From: JAGNGI01 sp035448825
Lineage (GTDB): Bacteria > Fidelibacterota > UBA2242
Assembly: GCA_035448825.1 (NCBI GenBank)
Contig: DAOTJS010000011.1
Location: 1 to 64,000 of the forward strand
Direction: 5' to 3'
Length of the DNA: 64,000 nt
Positions 26,907 to 34,765 of this stretch are shown in pieces. Each line of letters starts with the position of its first letter. The first letter of the stretch is position 1. The notes under the pieces are model-generated. The model was not told the origin of the DNA. It saw only the letters and a program-made list of their open reading frames with translations, and ran no database searches. The translations under genes were made by a program, and so were the position numbers.

Positions 26907-28120
26907 AAAAGCAAATGAATTATTTTAAAAAAGCGGTTAATAATGAAACACAAAGAGTGAAAGAATATATGTTGAGTGGTATTTTATATTATGGACTTGG
27001 GAGATATGATGAATCTATAAAATCCTACAAGAATGCTATACGTATCAATCCTGATCTTTTGGAAGCATATAGCGGTATTGGTAATGCTTATCTCAAACTT
27101 AGAAACTATAATGAAGCAATAGAATATTTTAAAAAAGCTATAAAAATTAATCCTTATGATGCAGAAACACATTTCAATCTTGGTGTTACTTATAGTAAAA
27201 TTAAATGTTATAATAAAGCAATAGAGTCATTTAAGAGAGCTATATCTATCAATCATAATCATTTAGAAGCACTTTCCTGCCTTGGTACTACTTATGGAAT
27301 TCTGAGATCCTATGATGAAGCGATACAATTCTTCAAACAGGCTATATGTATTAATCCTGATTATGCAGAAGCATATTGCGGTCTGGGTATTACTTATAGC
27401 AATCTTGGATATTATAATGAATCCATAGAATCATACAAGCAGGCTATACGACTCAATCCTTGTTTAGCTAGTTTAGCAGAGATACATTGTAATCTTGGCA
27501 ATTCTTATGCCGAACTTGAATGTTATAATGAAGCCATAGAATGCTTTAAGCAGGCTATCCGAATCAAACCTGATGATGCCGACGCACATAACAATCTTGG
27601 GAATGCTTATGGCGAACTTGGGCGTTATAATGAAGCCATAGAATGCTTTAAGCAGGCTATCCGGATCAATCCTGATCTTGCCGACGCACATAACAATCTG
27701 GGTATTGCTTATGGCAAACTTGGACGTTACAATGAAGCCATAGAATCCCATAAGCAGGCTATCCGGATCGAACCTGATGCTGCCGAAACACATTACAATC
27801 TGGGTATTGCTTATGGCGACCTTGAGCGTTACAATGAAGCCATAGAATGCTATAAGAAGGCTATCCGGATCAAGCCTGATTTTGCAGAAGCACATTGCGG
27901 TCTGGGTGTTGCTTATGAAGACCTTGGACGTTACAATGAAGCCATAGATTGCTTTAAGCAGTCTATCCGGATCGAGCCTGATGATGCCGTCGCACATTAT
28001 AATCTTGGTATTACATACCTAATGGTAGGAAATAAAGGCTCTGCCCTCGAGGAATATAATATTCTAAAAAACCTTGACAAGAAACTCGCAAATAAACTAT
28101 ATAATGAAATTTATGGGTAA
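26903..28120 (+). CDS. Tetratricopeptide repeat protein B
   Basis: 405 residues, about eleven TPR units. The first six are divergent from one another; the later ones are close to those of protein A, which suggests repeat homogenisation or a fusion of an older N-terminal half with the younger repeats. C-terminal cap as in A (NKGSALEEYNILKNLDKKLA). GGAG precedes the ATG. No catalytic or membrane segment. Function unknown; presumably a binding scaffold. Confidence 0.85.
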   Translation: MKKQMNYFKKAVNNETQRVKEYMLSGILYYGLGRYDESIKSYKNAIRINPDLLEAYSGIGNAYLKLRNYNEAIEYFKKAIKINPYDAETHFNLGVTYSKIKCYNKAIESFKRAISINHNHLEALSCLGTTYGILRSYDEAIQFFKQAICINPDYAEAYCGLGITYSNLGYYNESIESYKQAIRLNPCLASLAEIHCNLGNSYAELECYNEAIECFKQAIRIKPDDADAHNNLGNAYGELGRYNEAIECFKQAIRINPDLADAHNNLGIAYGKLGRYNEAIESHKQAIRIEPDAAETHYNLGIAYGDLERYNEAIECYKKAIRIKPDFAEAHCGLGVAYEDLGRYNEAIDCFKQSIRIEPDDAVAHYNLGITYLMVGNKGSALEEYNILKNLDKKLANKLYNEIYG

Positions 28121-28501
28121 GGTTCTTTTGGTTATTCGATAAAATACAGGGCATAATACCCCGTCTGCCGGACAGGCAGGTTAATAGTTTAGGCGCCCAC
28201 CATTGTTCAGCGGATTGAGACAGTTATGACCACAAACCTCGATATATTGAAATAATTTGCCCATCTTATAAAGCACCATCTGCCTAAGTTATTGAATTAT
28301 TTTATTTATCCCATTGCTAGCGGACTGGCAGAGGGATTAAATAACCTGATTGCGACAGTCAGAAAGAAGGCTTATGGCTATCGAAATATGGAGTACTTTA
28401 AATTTATAGTGAGAATAACGAACCTACTCAAAATCCTAGTCATTTTATTATTTACCTAGGGGGCTTAGCGCTTCCGGCGGTTTGTTTTTCTCTTTACTTC
28501 A
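28121..28501. other. Spacer without recognisable gene
   Basis: Holds the shared 3' flank of TPR module B and one short palindrome (CTGCCGGACAGGCAG, near 28167). I see no other coding or RNA feature in this stretch. Confidence 0.5.
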
Positions 28502-29380
28502 TTATATTGTTGCTGGCAGTCCGGATTCTTGAAGCAGTTCGGCAATGCGCTGCTCGAGGCAGACAGTAAATTTAGTAAATAAGTTCTGAGGTGAAATTTC
28601 ATTCCCGTCAGTCCGGCAACTGCCGGATTTTACCGGAAGGCAGGAAGTAATATCTAGCGGTTTGCCGATATTGATGACCATTTTGCGGAAGGGATTTAAG
28701 CCCTCAGCGCCGTAGATTCCAATTGGAGTTACCGGTACAATCAGACCATCGTCGTGGTAGAGTTTCCAGACGATTTTGCCAAAAGTATGATTAAAGCGCG
28801 GTATGTAGGAATGATACTGGCTGGGTTCTTTGTTGGTGACTTTTTCTTGCCCGATAGTTTTTAAAATGTTGTAATTGATTTGAAAAATGACAACTGCCCG
28901 ACCTTTAAGCAGGTAATCTTCGACCTGATTAATGGCGTTCCGGAGATTTTGGGCGAAGGTAACCAGATTTCCGGTGTACTCCTTGTTGATTGGAATCATT
29001 TCATGCTCCTGCAGGGCTTTGATCAGGTATCGGGTAAATCGTTTGGCAATGGGATGCAGGATTGGGAACAAATACGGTCCCAGCGCCGGTTTTATATGTT
29101 CCTGCATGAATACCTTCTCATCAAAAAGGTAATGAGCAGTAAGGAAGTACAGTTCGCGATCATAAGCCGCAACTATCCCAGCAATATCGCGAACGACGCC
29201 AGGATGGTTAGCAACAATTAGATTCGGTCCTTTAGGGACAATGTTTTCCAATCCGAGATAAGTGACATAATGGTCGAAAGGAATGAATAACGGCTTCAGA
29301 ATCTGCTTGGCATGATTATATCTTTTTTTAGTAATAACTGCAGAGACTGGTTGATTCATACCTATGACGTCAATTATCAA
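28502..29380 (-). CDS. Putative glycerol-phosphate acyltransferase (PlsC-like)
   Basis: 292 residues resembling the lysophospholipid acyltransferase superfamily: PNLIVANHPGVVRDIAG in the N-terminal third matches the catalytic block. However, the spacing is H59-x5-D65 rather than the usual H-x4-D. Further along, IYGAEGLNPFRKMVINIGKP resembles the motif near the end of the acyltransferase domain. No membrane helix is obvious. It could act in phospholipid or lipid A acylation, or be a diverged relative with another acyl acceptor. It stands alone in an accessory zone and points towards the TPR genes. Confidence 0.6.
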   Translation of the reverse strand: MIIDVIGMNQPVSAVITKKRYNHAKQILKPLFIPFDHYVTYLGLENIVPKGPNLIVANHPGVVRDIAGIVAAYDRELYFLTAHYLFDEKVFMQEHIKPALGPYLFPILHPIAKRFTRYLIKALQEHEMIPINKEYTGNLVTFAQNLRNAINQVEDYLLKGRAVVIFQINYNILKTIGQEKVTNKEPSQYHSYIPRFNHTFGKIVWKLYHDDGLIVPVTPIGIYGAEGLNPFRKMVINIGKPLDITSCLPVKSGSCRTDGNEISPQNLFTKFTVCLEQRIAELLQESGLPATI

Positions 29381-29472
29381 CAGTTAAAATATAGTGTAGA
29401 TTGAGATATAAATGCAATATTGATTACTCACTTGTTCAAAATTTCCAATAGGATGGAAATGAATAAAGTTCT

Positions 29473-29628
29473 TTGTCATTTGATAAAAAGCCAGATAGGG
29501 TAAAACCTGAAAATCGTTTCCCTCATCGTTTAAAAAATATATCTGTATTTATAAAGCTCATTCAAATAGAAATTTATACTCAATTTCCTAAAGAGTTATT
29601 AGCGCAGGTCTTCAAAGACAGGCAAAAA
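29473..29628 (+). pseudogene. Integrase C-terminal remnant B
   Basis: The first about 50 residues of an 81-codon open frame contain IEIYTQFPKELLAQVFKDRQ, a near match to the C-terminal catalytic-Tyr segment of the intact integrase (TEIYTAFPTDYLVQVFKDRA). Nothing upstream matches the N-terminal or Arg-containing parts. The frame continues into an 11-bp tandem repeat and is not a real gene end. It is on the plus strand, opposite to the intact integrase, so it came from a differently oriented element. Confidence 0.55.
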
Positions 29629-29720
29629 ACAATTGTTAAAACGATTGTTAAGCGATTGTTGAACGATTGTATAACCATTGTACAACCATTGTGCAACTAT
29701 TGTATCACCATTGTATAACT
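29628..29720. repeat. 11-bp tandem repeat (consensus AACNATTGTNN, about 8 copies)
   Basis: Successive degenerate units such as AAACGATTGTT, AACGATTGTAT and AACCATTGTAC follow the integrase remnant. Period 11 bp places each unit on nearly the same helix face. It may be a decayed binding-site cluster or a simple slippage repeat. Confidence 0.5.
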
Positions 29721-30161
29721 GCTTAAAATGCCTATCCGGTTTCATATATCAAAATATTCTAAAATCTGCCAAAATTTGGAAGGTTGATAAAAAACAGATG
29801 GTGCGCTATTGCGCTTTGTAAGTATTTATATTTTTTTGGGATTAGATTAGTGGCGAGGGATCCCGAATGGTCGGGAAACCGCCGACACAGGGATTTTCAG
29901 AAAGAAACAATAAATATTAGGGTATTGGATTTGCTTTTTAATAATTAGTGGCGAGGGATCCCGAACGGTCGGGAAACCGCCGACATAGGGATTTTCAGAA
30001 AAAATAGGAAATACTAAGGGTAGTGATTTACTTTTTTTGTAATTAGTGGCGAGGGATCCCGAATGGTCGGGAAACCGCCGACACAGGGATTTTTAGAAAG
30101 AAATAGGAAATACTAAGGGTATTGATTTGCTTTTTTATAATTAGTGGCGAGGGACGGAATC

Positions 30162-30270
30162 CCCGCCTGACCGATTGACATCAGTCAGTCGGGCAGGCCC
30201 GCCTGATCCCGCACCAGCAGGTTAATCCGGCAGGCCCGCCTATCCTACACCAGCAGGTCAGTCGGGCAGG
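30162..30270. repeat. 109-bp palindromic-repeat insert in array unit 4
   Basis: Splits the tRNA-derived sequence between GGAATC and GAACCGCC. It contains three tandem subunits beginning CCCGCCTGA or CCCGCCTAT and ending GGCAGG, each able to fold. Related GCCTG/CAGGC elements occur near 21200, 28167 and in the repeats beside tRNA-Phe. Probably a small mobile palindromic repeat. Confidence 0.6.
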
Positions 30271-30466
30271 GAACCGCCGACACAGGGATTTTCAGAAAGA
30301 AATAATAAATATTAGGGTATTGGATTTACTTTTTTGTGATTAGTGGCGAGGGATCCCGAATGGTCGGGAAACCGCCGACACAGTGACTTTCAGAAAAAAT
30401 AGGAAATACTAAGGGTAATGATTTACTTTTTTGTGATTAGTGGCGAGAGATCCCGAATGGTCGGGA

Positions 30467-30493
30467 AACCGCCGACACAGGGATTTTCAGTCC
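30467..30493. other. attL core of the integrated element
   Basis: 27 bp identical to 38794-38820 inside tRNA-Phe, beginning AACCGCCGACACAGGG and ending TTTTCAGTCC. It lies about 70 bp from the 3' end of the integrase gene. The two copies bracket about 8.3 kb, as expected for attL and attR of an element inserted into a tRNA 3' half. Confidence 0.75.
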
Positions 30494-30519
30494 TAAGTTT
30501 ATCAACGACATAAACATTT

Positions 30520-30537
30520 GGTATCCTGCCGGTATCC
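30520..30537. promoter_or_regulatory. Candidate integrase arm sites, left
   Basis: Two direct GGTATCC copies, 11 bp apart (30520 and 30531). An equivalent pair, 12 bp apart, is found near the other end (38630 and 38642). Paired short direct repeats just inside both att cores fit arm-type binding sites of a tyrosine integrase. Confidence 0.4.
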
Positions 30538-30563
30538 GATTTTTAACCTCCAAACGTGCATTT

Positions 30564-31562
30564 TTAAGCCTGAATTGAAGGTCTGTAATTTTCGGAATTG
30601 ATAGCCCGGTCTTTGAATACTTGCACTAAGTAATCTGTTGGAAACGCCGTATAGATTTCGGTAACGGTAACGCTCGAATGTCCAAGCAATTCTTTGACCA
30701 GTTGGATATTATTTGTCTCGATCAGTTTACGCAAGGCGAAAGTGTGTCTAAGCGCGTGAAGGGTTTTTCCAGTAATGCCTGCCGCTTTACAAGCTTTGCT
30801 AAACGAATGAGAAATAAAAGATATTGAATAAGGATTGATTGTCGCTAACTGGTAATCTTTGACATTCTGAAACGGAATCGGTATTATCCGTTCCTTGCGT
30901 CCCTTGCTTTGCTCAACCTTGATAAAATCGCCGTCAAGCCTTGAATGAAATAACTCCGACAATCTCATACCAGTAAACTCATAAACGCGGAAGGTTGCCG
31001 CTAATTTCGGATCATCAACCTGTTTATAAATCGCGTCCATTTCGTCAGGCGTGATAAACTTTGGCAGGTGTTTATCGGCCTTAATTTGCTTAACGTGAAA
31101 AGGCTTTTGGATCATTCCCTTGTCATCAAGGTAATTCAGCATTGCCCGGATTCCACGTAAGCGAATATTGACCGTCGTCGAATTGTATCGCGCTTGCAAA
31201 TAGTTTAATAGATCGCTGTAATTTTCACGCTTGATTGAATTGAAATAAACAAGCCGACCTAAAGCGTTAATAAAATCATTTACCGCCAAGCGATAAGTTT
31301 TTACCGTTGATCCGGTAACGTTCCGCTCCGTGCCGATATTTTTTATAAAAAAGTCAACGCCCGCTTGAATCGTCAGCCTGTTTTTAATTGCGTCTATTTC
31401 GTCACGGATTTTCTGCTTAATCTCGGTTTCTTGACGCTCGATCCTTGTTCTTTGGATTTCAGCGTCCCGCCGGTTAGACGTGCCGGTAGGCAATAGTTTT
31501 TCTTTGCCGTCAATCCAAACACGGATATAAAACTTGCCTTTGAGTAAACGCAATCCGGCCAT
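30564..31562 (-). CDS. Tyrosine integrase of the tRNA-Phe element
   Basis: 332 residues. It has an N-terminal Arm-type DNA-binding part (GKFYIRVWIDGKEKLLPTGT), a core-binding domain (about 75-165) and a catalytic domain with EFTGMRLSELFHSR (first Arg), HALRHTFALRKLIE (His-x-x-Arg), GHSSVTVTEIYTAF (His and Tyr). It would join attP to the tRNA-Phe gene. The gene ends about 70 bp from attL and starts 11 bp after the excisionase gene. Two C-terminal fragments of related integrases lie at 26.5 and 29.5 kb. Confidence 0.93.
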   Translation of the reverse strand: MAGLRLLKGKFYIRVWIDGKEKLLPTGTSNRRDAEIQRTRIERQETEIKQKIRDEIDAIKNRLTIQAGVDFFIKNIGTERNVTGSTVKTYRLAVNDFINALGRLVYFNSIKRENYSDLLNYLQARYNSTTVNIRLRGIRAMLNYLDDKGMIQKPFHVKQIKADKHLPKFITPDEMDAIYKQVDDPKLAATFRVYEFTGMRLSELFHSRLDGDFIKVEQSKGRKERIIPIPFQNVKDYQLATINPYSISFISHSFSKACKAAGITGKTLHALRHTFALRKLIETNNIQLVKELLGHSSVTVTEIYTAFPTDYLVQVFKDRAINSENYRPSIQA

Positions 31563-31573
31563 AATTCACCCCG

Positions 31574-31759
31574 CTATTTTGATTTTAAAAGTCGCTCGAT
31601 TTCGGCCTTCGGGATATACACACGCCCGGCCTTTTTCAATCCGCCGATTCTAACAGATTTCAGCGTGCCTTGTTTGACATAACTGAAGGCTGTCCGAACA
31701 CAAACGCCTAAAGCCTTTGCCGCATCTTGAATAGTAAGTAAATCGTCTTTTGTTTTCAT
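31574..31759 (-). CDS. Excisionase-like helix-turn-helix protein
   Basis: 61 residues of the MerR-like HTH_17/excisionase type: LLTIQDAAKALGVCVRTAFSYV is the helix-turn-helix, and AGRVYIPKAEIERLLKSK is the usual wing end. It lies 11 bp upstream of the integrase, the common place for a recombination directionality factor. Confidence 0.8.
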   Translation of the reverse strand: MKTKDDLLTIQDAAKALGVCVRTAFSYVKQGTLKSVRIGGLKKAGRVYIPKAEIERLLKSK

Positions 31760-31893
31760 TTTCAGACTCCATTTTTTAAAAACCTATTCTACCGGTATAA
31801 TACTAAATATTTATTGAAATATCAAGTATTTTCTTGCAATAAGTGATTATTTCGTATGCTGTTAGGTTAATATTACAAGTGCCATTTTAAGCC

Positions 31894-32310
31894 CTATAAA
31901 CGATTTTTAGCCGGGATTGGTATGTTGACCTTAGTTTGACCGCGATCGTTTAAATTTGATGCCAAAATAGGCTGTCCTGAACGGTTTCGATGAAAAATTT
32001 TAAGCGCATTCAGATTGCCTTTTGGATTTTTGCTTTTAAGGTGTGGATTTTTACCAAAGCGATAATAATAAATCGGACACTTCGGCATAGAACAATTTTT
32101 AACTTCAACGGAAGTCCCGACGCACTCAAGACAGTAAAGTCGGATTGATTTTAAAGGTGTGTTCACTGCTTTTGTATTCGGTCTCTTTCCTAAACGAAAA
32201 GGATAAAGATTACATTTTGAAGACGGACAATTCTCCACTAATTGCGGACTCCCGCCCATACATTCAACGCAAAATTTTCTAATAGATTGTAAGTATGTTA
32301 ATTTTCTCAT
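31894..32310 (-). CDS. Protein with two tandem cysteine (zinc-finger-like) modules
   Basis: 138 residues. Two related modules: IRKFCVECMGGSPQLVENCP followed by SSKCNLYPFRLGK, and IRLYCLECVGTSVEVKNCSM followed by PKCPIYYYRFGKNP. Each has CxxC plus two further Cys and likely holds one zinc. Single copies of this motif occur in many phage and integrative-element proteins of unknown role. The C-terminal 40 residues are basic and probably disordered. It begins 8 bp after the methylase gene, in the same unit. Confidence 0.7.
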   Translation of the reverse strand: MRKLTYLQSIRKFCVECMGGSPQLVENCPSSKCNLYPFRLGKRPNTKAVNTPLKSIRLYCLECVGTSVEVKNCSMPKCPIYYYRFGKNPHLKSKNPKGNLNALKIFHRNRSGQPILASNLNDRGQTKVNIPIPAKNRL

Positions 32311-32318
32311 ATTATTCC

Positions 32319-33092
32319 TTAAAAAAGATTGCTTTGTGCCGTTTCGTTTTCAAGCCTTTTGACCGATTCGGTGTAATATTTAGGATAGCGTTCAAAGGCA
32401 ATAAAACGCCTTCCAAGCCGGTGACAGGCGACCGGGATTGATCCCGATCCGGTGAAGGGATCGAGAACCAAATCGCCCGGATTGGATAAAGCCTTAATCA
32501 CGTAACCGCAAAGGCCAACGGGTTTCTGTGTCGGGTGATTAGTTCGCTCCGATTCCGGCAGGTTGCATTTCGTCGGAAAGTTCAAAATCTGTCGCGGATA
32601 GCGAATACCGTTGCTTTGAGAGACATAAGGCTTAGTCGGTTTCCGGGTGTTGTTTTGCCCGTTACAGTATCGCCGATAAGGTTCGCCGCGCTCCGCGATT
32701 GCCTTCCAGTTGAAGGTCAGGTCTTTAAGCCGCGATTTCTTTTTGCTATAAACTGCGATTAATTCCACTTCAGCCAAAGGCATTTTCTTGTTTATCGGCT
32801 GTGCAACCGTCTTTTGCCATATCCAAATAAACCGAAATTTGAATCTATCACGTAAAGCGGTTGTAATTATTTGACCGGTTGTCCAGTCACAGAATAAAGC
32901 CAATTGCCCGGAAGGTTTCAGAACACGGTTAAACTCAATCGCTAACCGATTCCAGTCCAGCCCGACATTCCAGTCATTAAGGTCATTTAACGCGGTCAGG
33001 TAAGGCGGATCGGAAAAGATTAAATCAACGCTGACCGATTCAATTTCCGGCATCAGGTCAAAACAATCGCCGTTAATAATCTGATTAATCAA
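32319..33092 (-). CDS. Orphan DNA methyltransferase (N4-cytosine/N6-adenine, beta class)
   Basis: 257 residues. The catalytic motif IV SDPPY is at residues 27-31 and the SAM-binding motif I, LDPFTGSGSIPVACHRLGR, is near residue 215. This IV-then-I order is the beta class. ERTNHPTQKPVGL precedes motif I as usual. No restriction endonuclease gene is next to it, so it may protect the element, regulate it, or mimic host methylation. It overlaps the 33085-33324 gene by 8 bp. Confidence 0.88.
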   Translation of the reverse strand: MINQIINGDCFDLMPEIESVSVDLIFSDPPYLTALNDLNDWNVGLDWNRLAIEFNRVLKPSGQLALFCDWTTGQIITTALRDRFKFRFIWIWQKTVAQPINKKMPLAEVELIAVYSKKKSRLKDLTFNWKAIAERGEPYRRYCNGQNNTRKPTKPYVSQSNGIRYPRQILNFPTKCNLPESERTNHPTQKPVGLCGYVIKALSNPGDLVLDPFTGSGSIPVACHRLGRRFIAFERYPKYYTESVKRLENETAQSNLF

Positions 33093-33324
33093 TTAACGCC
33101 TCGAAGGTTTGACGCGCCCGCGCGCTCGGTTTAATTTCGCCAGTTAATAACCAAAGGTCTATTTGTCTTGTGTTGAAAAGTAATTTCCCTGATTTCCCAT
33201 TTGGCAGGCGTTTATATGGGATTTGCCCGGCGGAGACTAATTTCCTGATCTGACTTTGCGAACATCGAAGATAATCGGCAACTTCTTGAATGTTTAGCCA
33301 GTTACGCTTAGTCGTGTTTTCCAT
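33085..33324 (-). CDS. Helix-turn-helix DNA-binding protein (excisionase-like)
   Basis: 79 residues with WLNIQEVADYLRCSQSQIRK as helix-turn-helix and KRLPNGKSGKLLFNTRQIDLW as wing, a MerR-type small domain. It may be a second directionality factor or a regulator of the replication genes. Overlaps the methylase start; 19 bp after the 61-residue gene upstream. Confidence 0.75.
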   Translation of the reverse strand: MENTTKRNWLNIQEVADYLRCSQSQIRKLVSAGQIPYKRLPNGKSGKLLFNTRQIDLWLLTGEIKPSARARQTFEALID

Positions 33325-33343
33325 AATTACAGTCGTGATTCGG

Positions 33344-33529
33344 TTACAGTTTCAGGTCAAAAATATCGTTGTCATCGTTTTTTGAAAAAGCATAAGGCAT
33401 TATCCGAATGATAAATTCAAGACGTTCTTTCGGTTCGACCTTGTCAAGCGTTTCGCCGATATGTTGCCAATAGTCAAACATAGTCGCTCGTAAGGATTTC
33501 CGAAGTTCTTTTACTGTGATCTCTTGCAT
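33344..33529 (-). CDS. Small element protein, function unknown
   Basis: 61 residues, mixed charged, predicted helical (KELRKSLRATMFDYWQHI, KVEPKERLEFIIRIMPYAF) with an acidic C-terminus. No known motif. Supported as a gene by its tight position, 9 bp after the helicase gene and 19 bp before the next gene. It resembles short phage proteins in size and charge only. Confidence 0.5.
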   Translation of the reverse strand: MQEITVKELRKSLRATMFDYWQHIGETLDKVEPKERLEFIIRIMPYAFSKNDDNDIFDLKL

Positions 33530-33538
33530 AATTCACCC

Positions 33539-34765
33539 TTAATTTTTATATAGGTTTTTAAATACGCCGTCAAAGAAATTCATAATAAACCGACCGGTTT
33601 TCCCGTGTCTATTCTTTGCTAATTCAAAATAAGCATTGTTATAATCCGCGTCTGATTTTTCACGTTTTGGCCGGTGTAATAATAAAACATAATCAGCGTC
33701 TTGCTCTAACGCGCCGGAATCGCGCAAGTGGTCAAGTCTTGGAATATCATCAACGCCCTTGCGGTTAAGCTGACTAAGCCCTAAAACCGCAATCTGATTT
33801 TTAATTGCAAAACGTTTCAACGATCCCGAAATAGCCGTCAATTCCTGATTTCTGGTTTCACCCTTACCGGTGACAAGTTGTAGGTGATCTACAACCAGCA
33901 AGCGGATTTTATGACGCTTGATTAACAAATTCGACCTTGATAAAATTGAACCGATATTTCCGTCTCCGGTATCATCAATGAAAAGCGGATAATTAGCCAA
34001 AATGGAAGTCGCCGAAACCGTATCTTTTCCGGTTTCCATAATTAAACGCTTGAATAGTTGGCCGGCTGACATTTCCAGACTGATATATCCAACCGGTATT
34101 CCCGCTCTGATAAGGTTGTAGCAAACGCCCAAAGCAAAGGCCGTTTTCCCGCTTGACGTTGCACCGGCTAAATACATCAAATCTCCCGGCTTAAAACCTT
34201 CAAAAAGATTATCAAGGTCAAGAAAACCGGTCTTAAGACTGACACTATCTCCAGCCTGCCGCTGGCCATATTCGGCTAAATAATCATCGGCAATGTCAAC
34301 CAGTTTCCGGTAGCCACCGCTTTTACAACCGGTCTCGATTTTTTCCAGCACGTTAAGGATTTCGGTTTCGGCTTCGATCTCTGATAAATCAGCGTTTTCT
34401 AAACGCGATAATATTTCGCCTAATCGCGTGTAGAGTTCGCGCCGTCGCCAATATTCGATTAAGCGGGTTTCGTCTTGGCAAATAGTCGCACTTGATATAA
34501 AGCCTTCAGTCAGCCCGGTCAGATAGTATGCTCCGCCGACCTTTTCCAAGTCGCTTGATTTCTTTAGTCTATCAATCACGGCCAGCATATCCGGCGTTTG
34601 GCCTTCAATGTTCAAGCCGACAATAGCCTGAAATATGACCTTGTGTTTAGAATCGGAAAAGTGGTAATCCCGTAACCGCTCCAGTTTGCTTAATGAATCG
34701 GGATCATAAAGCAATTTGCCTAAGAGTTCTTTTTCGGTCAGGGTATCTTTAAGTTTCTCAATCAT
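33539..34765 (-). CDS. DnaB-like replicative helicase
   Basis: About 408 residues from the ATG at 34765, preferred because a GGGG motif precedes it and it overlaps the upstream gene's end; a GTG six codons earlier is possible. The N-terminal domain (TEKELLGKLLYDPDSL) matches the DnaB primase-interacting domain. The RecA-like domain has Walker A AGATSSGKTAFALG, Walker B LLVVDHLQL, and the QLNRKGVDDIPRLDHLRDSG block. Shorter than chromosomal DnaB (about 450-470). Paired with an O-like initiator, it gives the element its own replication module. Confidence 0.9.
   Translation of the reverse strand: MIEKLKDTLTEKELLGKLLYDPDSLSKLERLRDYHFSDSKHKVIFQAIVGLNIEGQTPDMLAVIDRLKKSSDLEKVGGAYYLTGLTEGFISSATICQDETRLIEYWRRRELYTRLGEILSRLENADLSEIEAETEILNVLEKIETGCKSGGYRKLVDIADDYLAEYGQRQAGDSVSLKTGFLDLDNLFEGFKPGDLMYLAGATSSGKTAFALGVCYNLIRAGIPVGYISLEMSAGQLFKRLIMETGKDTVSATSILANYPLFIDDTGDGNIGSILSRSNLLIKRHKIRLLVVDHLQLVTGKGETRNQELTAISGSLKRFAIKNQIAVLGLSQLNRKGVDDIPRLDHLRDSGALEQDADYVLLLHRPKREKSDADYNNAYFELAKNRHGKTGRFIMNFFDGVFKNLYKN

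Larger units (their letters stand above)
29851..30493. repeat. Tandem array of tRNA-Phe 3'-half copies (six units, about 98 bp)
   Basis: Units start at 29851, 29949, 30047, 30145, 30344 and 30441. Each has about 50 bp matching the 3' half of tRNA-Phe (TGGCGAGGGA ... CCGCCGACACAGGGATTTTC), from the anticodon arm to the acceptor end, then about 48 bp of AT-rich spacer that is itself conserved between units. In five units the T-arm part is replaced by a 16-bp palindrome TCCCGAATGGTCGGGA. The fourth keeps the true tRNA sequence but carries a 109-bp insert at the same place. The last unit extends into the attachment core. These look like displaced tRNA 3' ends left by integration, later amplified in tandem. 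Confidence 0.85.

Noticed and set aside
29851..30493. CRISPR array
   Set aside because: Repeats are 50 bp and tRNA-derived, the spacers are near-identical to one another, and no cas genes are present.
32319..33092. Restriction-modification system
   Set aside because: Only the methylase is recognisable; neighbouring genes are HTH, Cys-rich and replication proteins, not an endonuclease.
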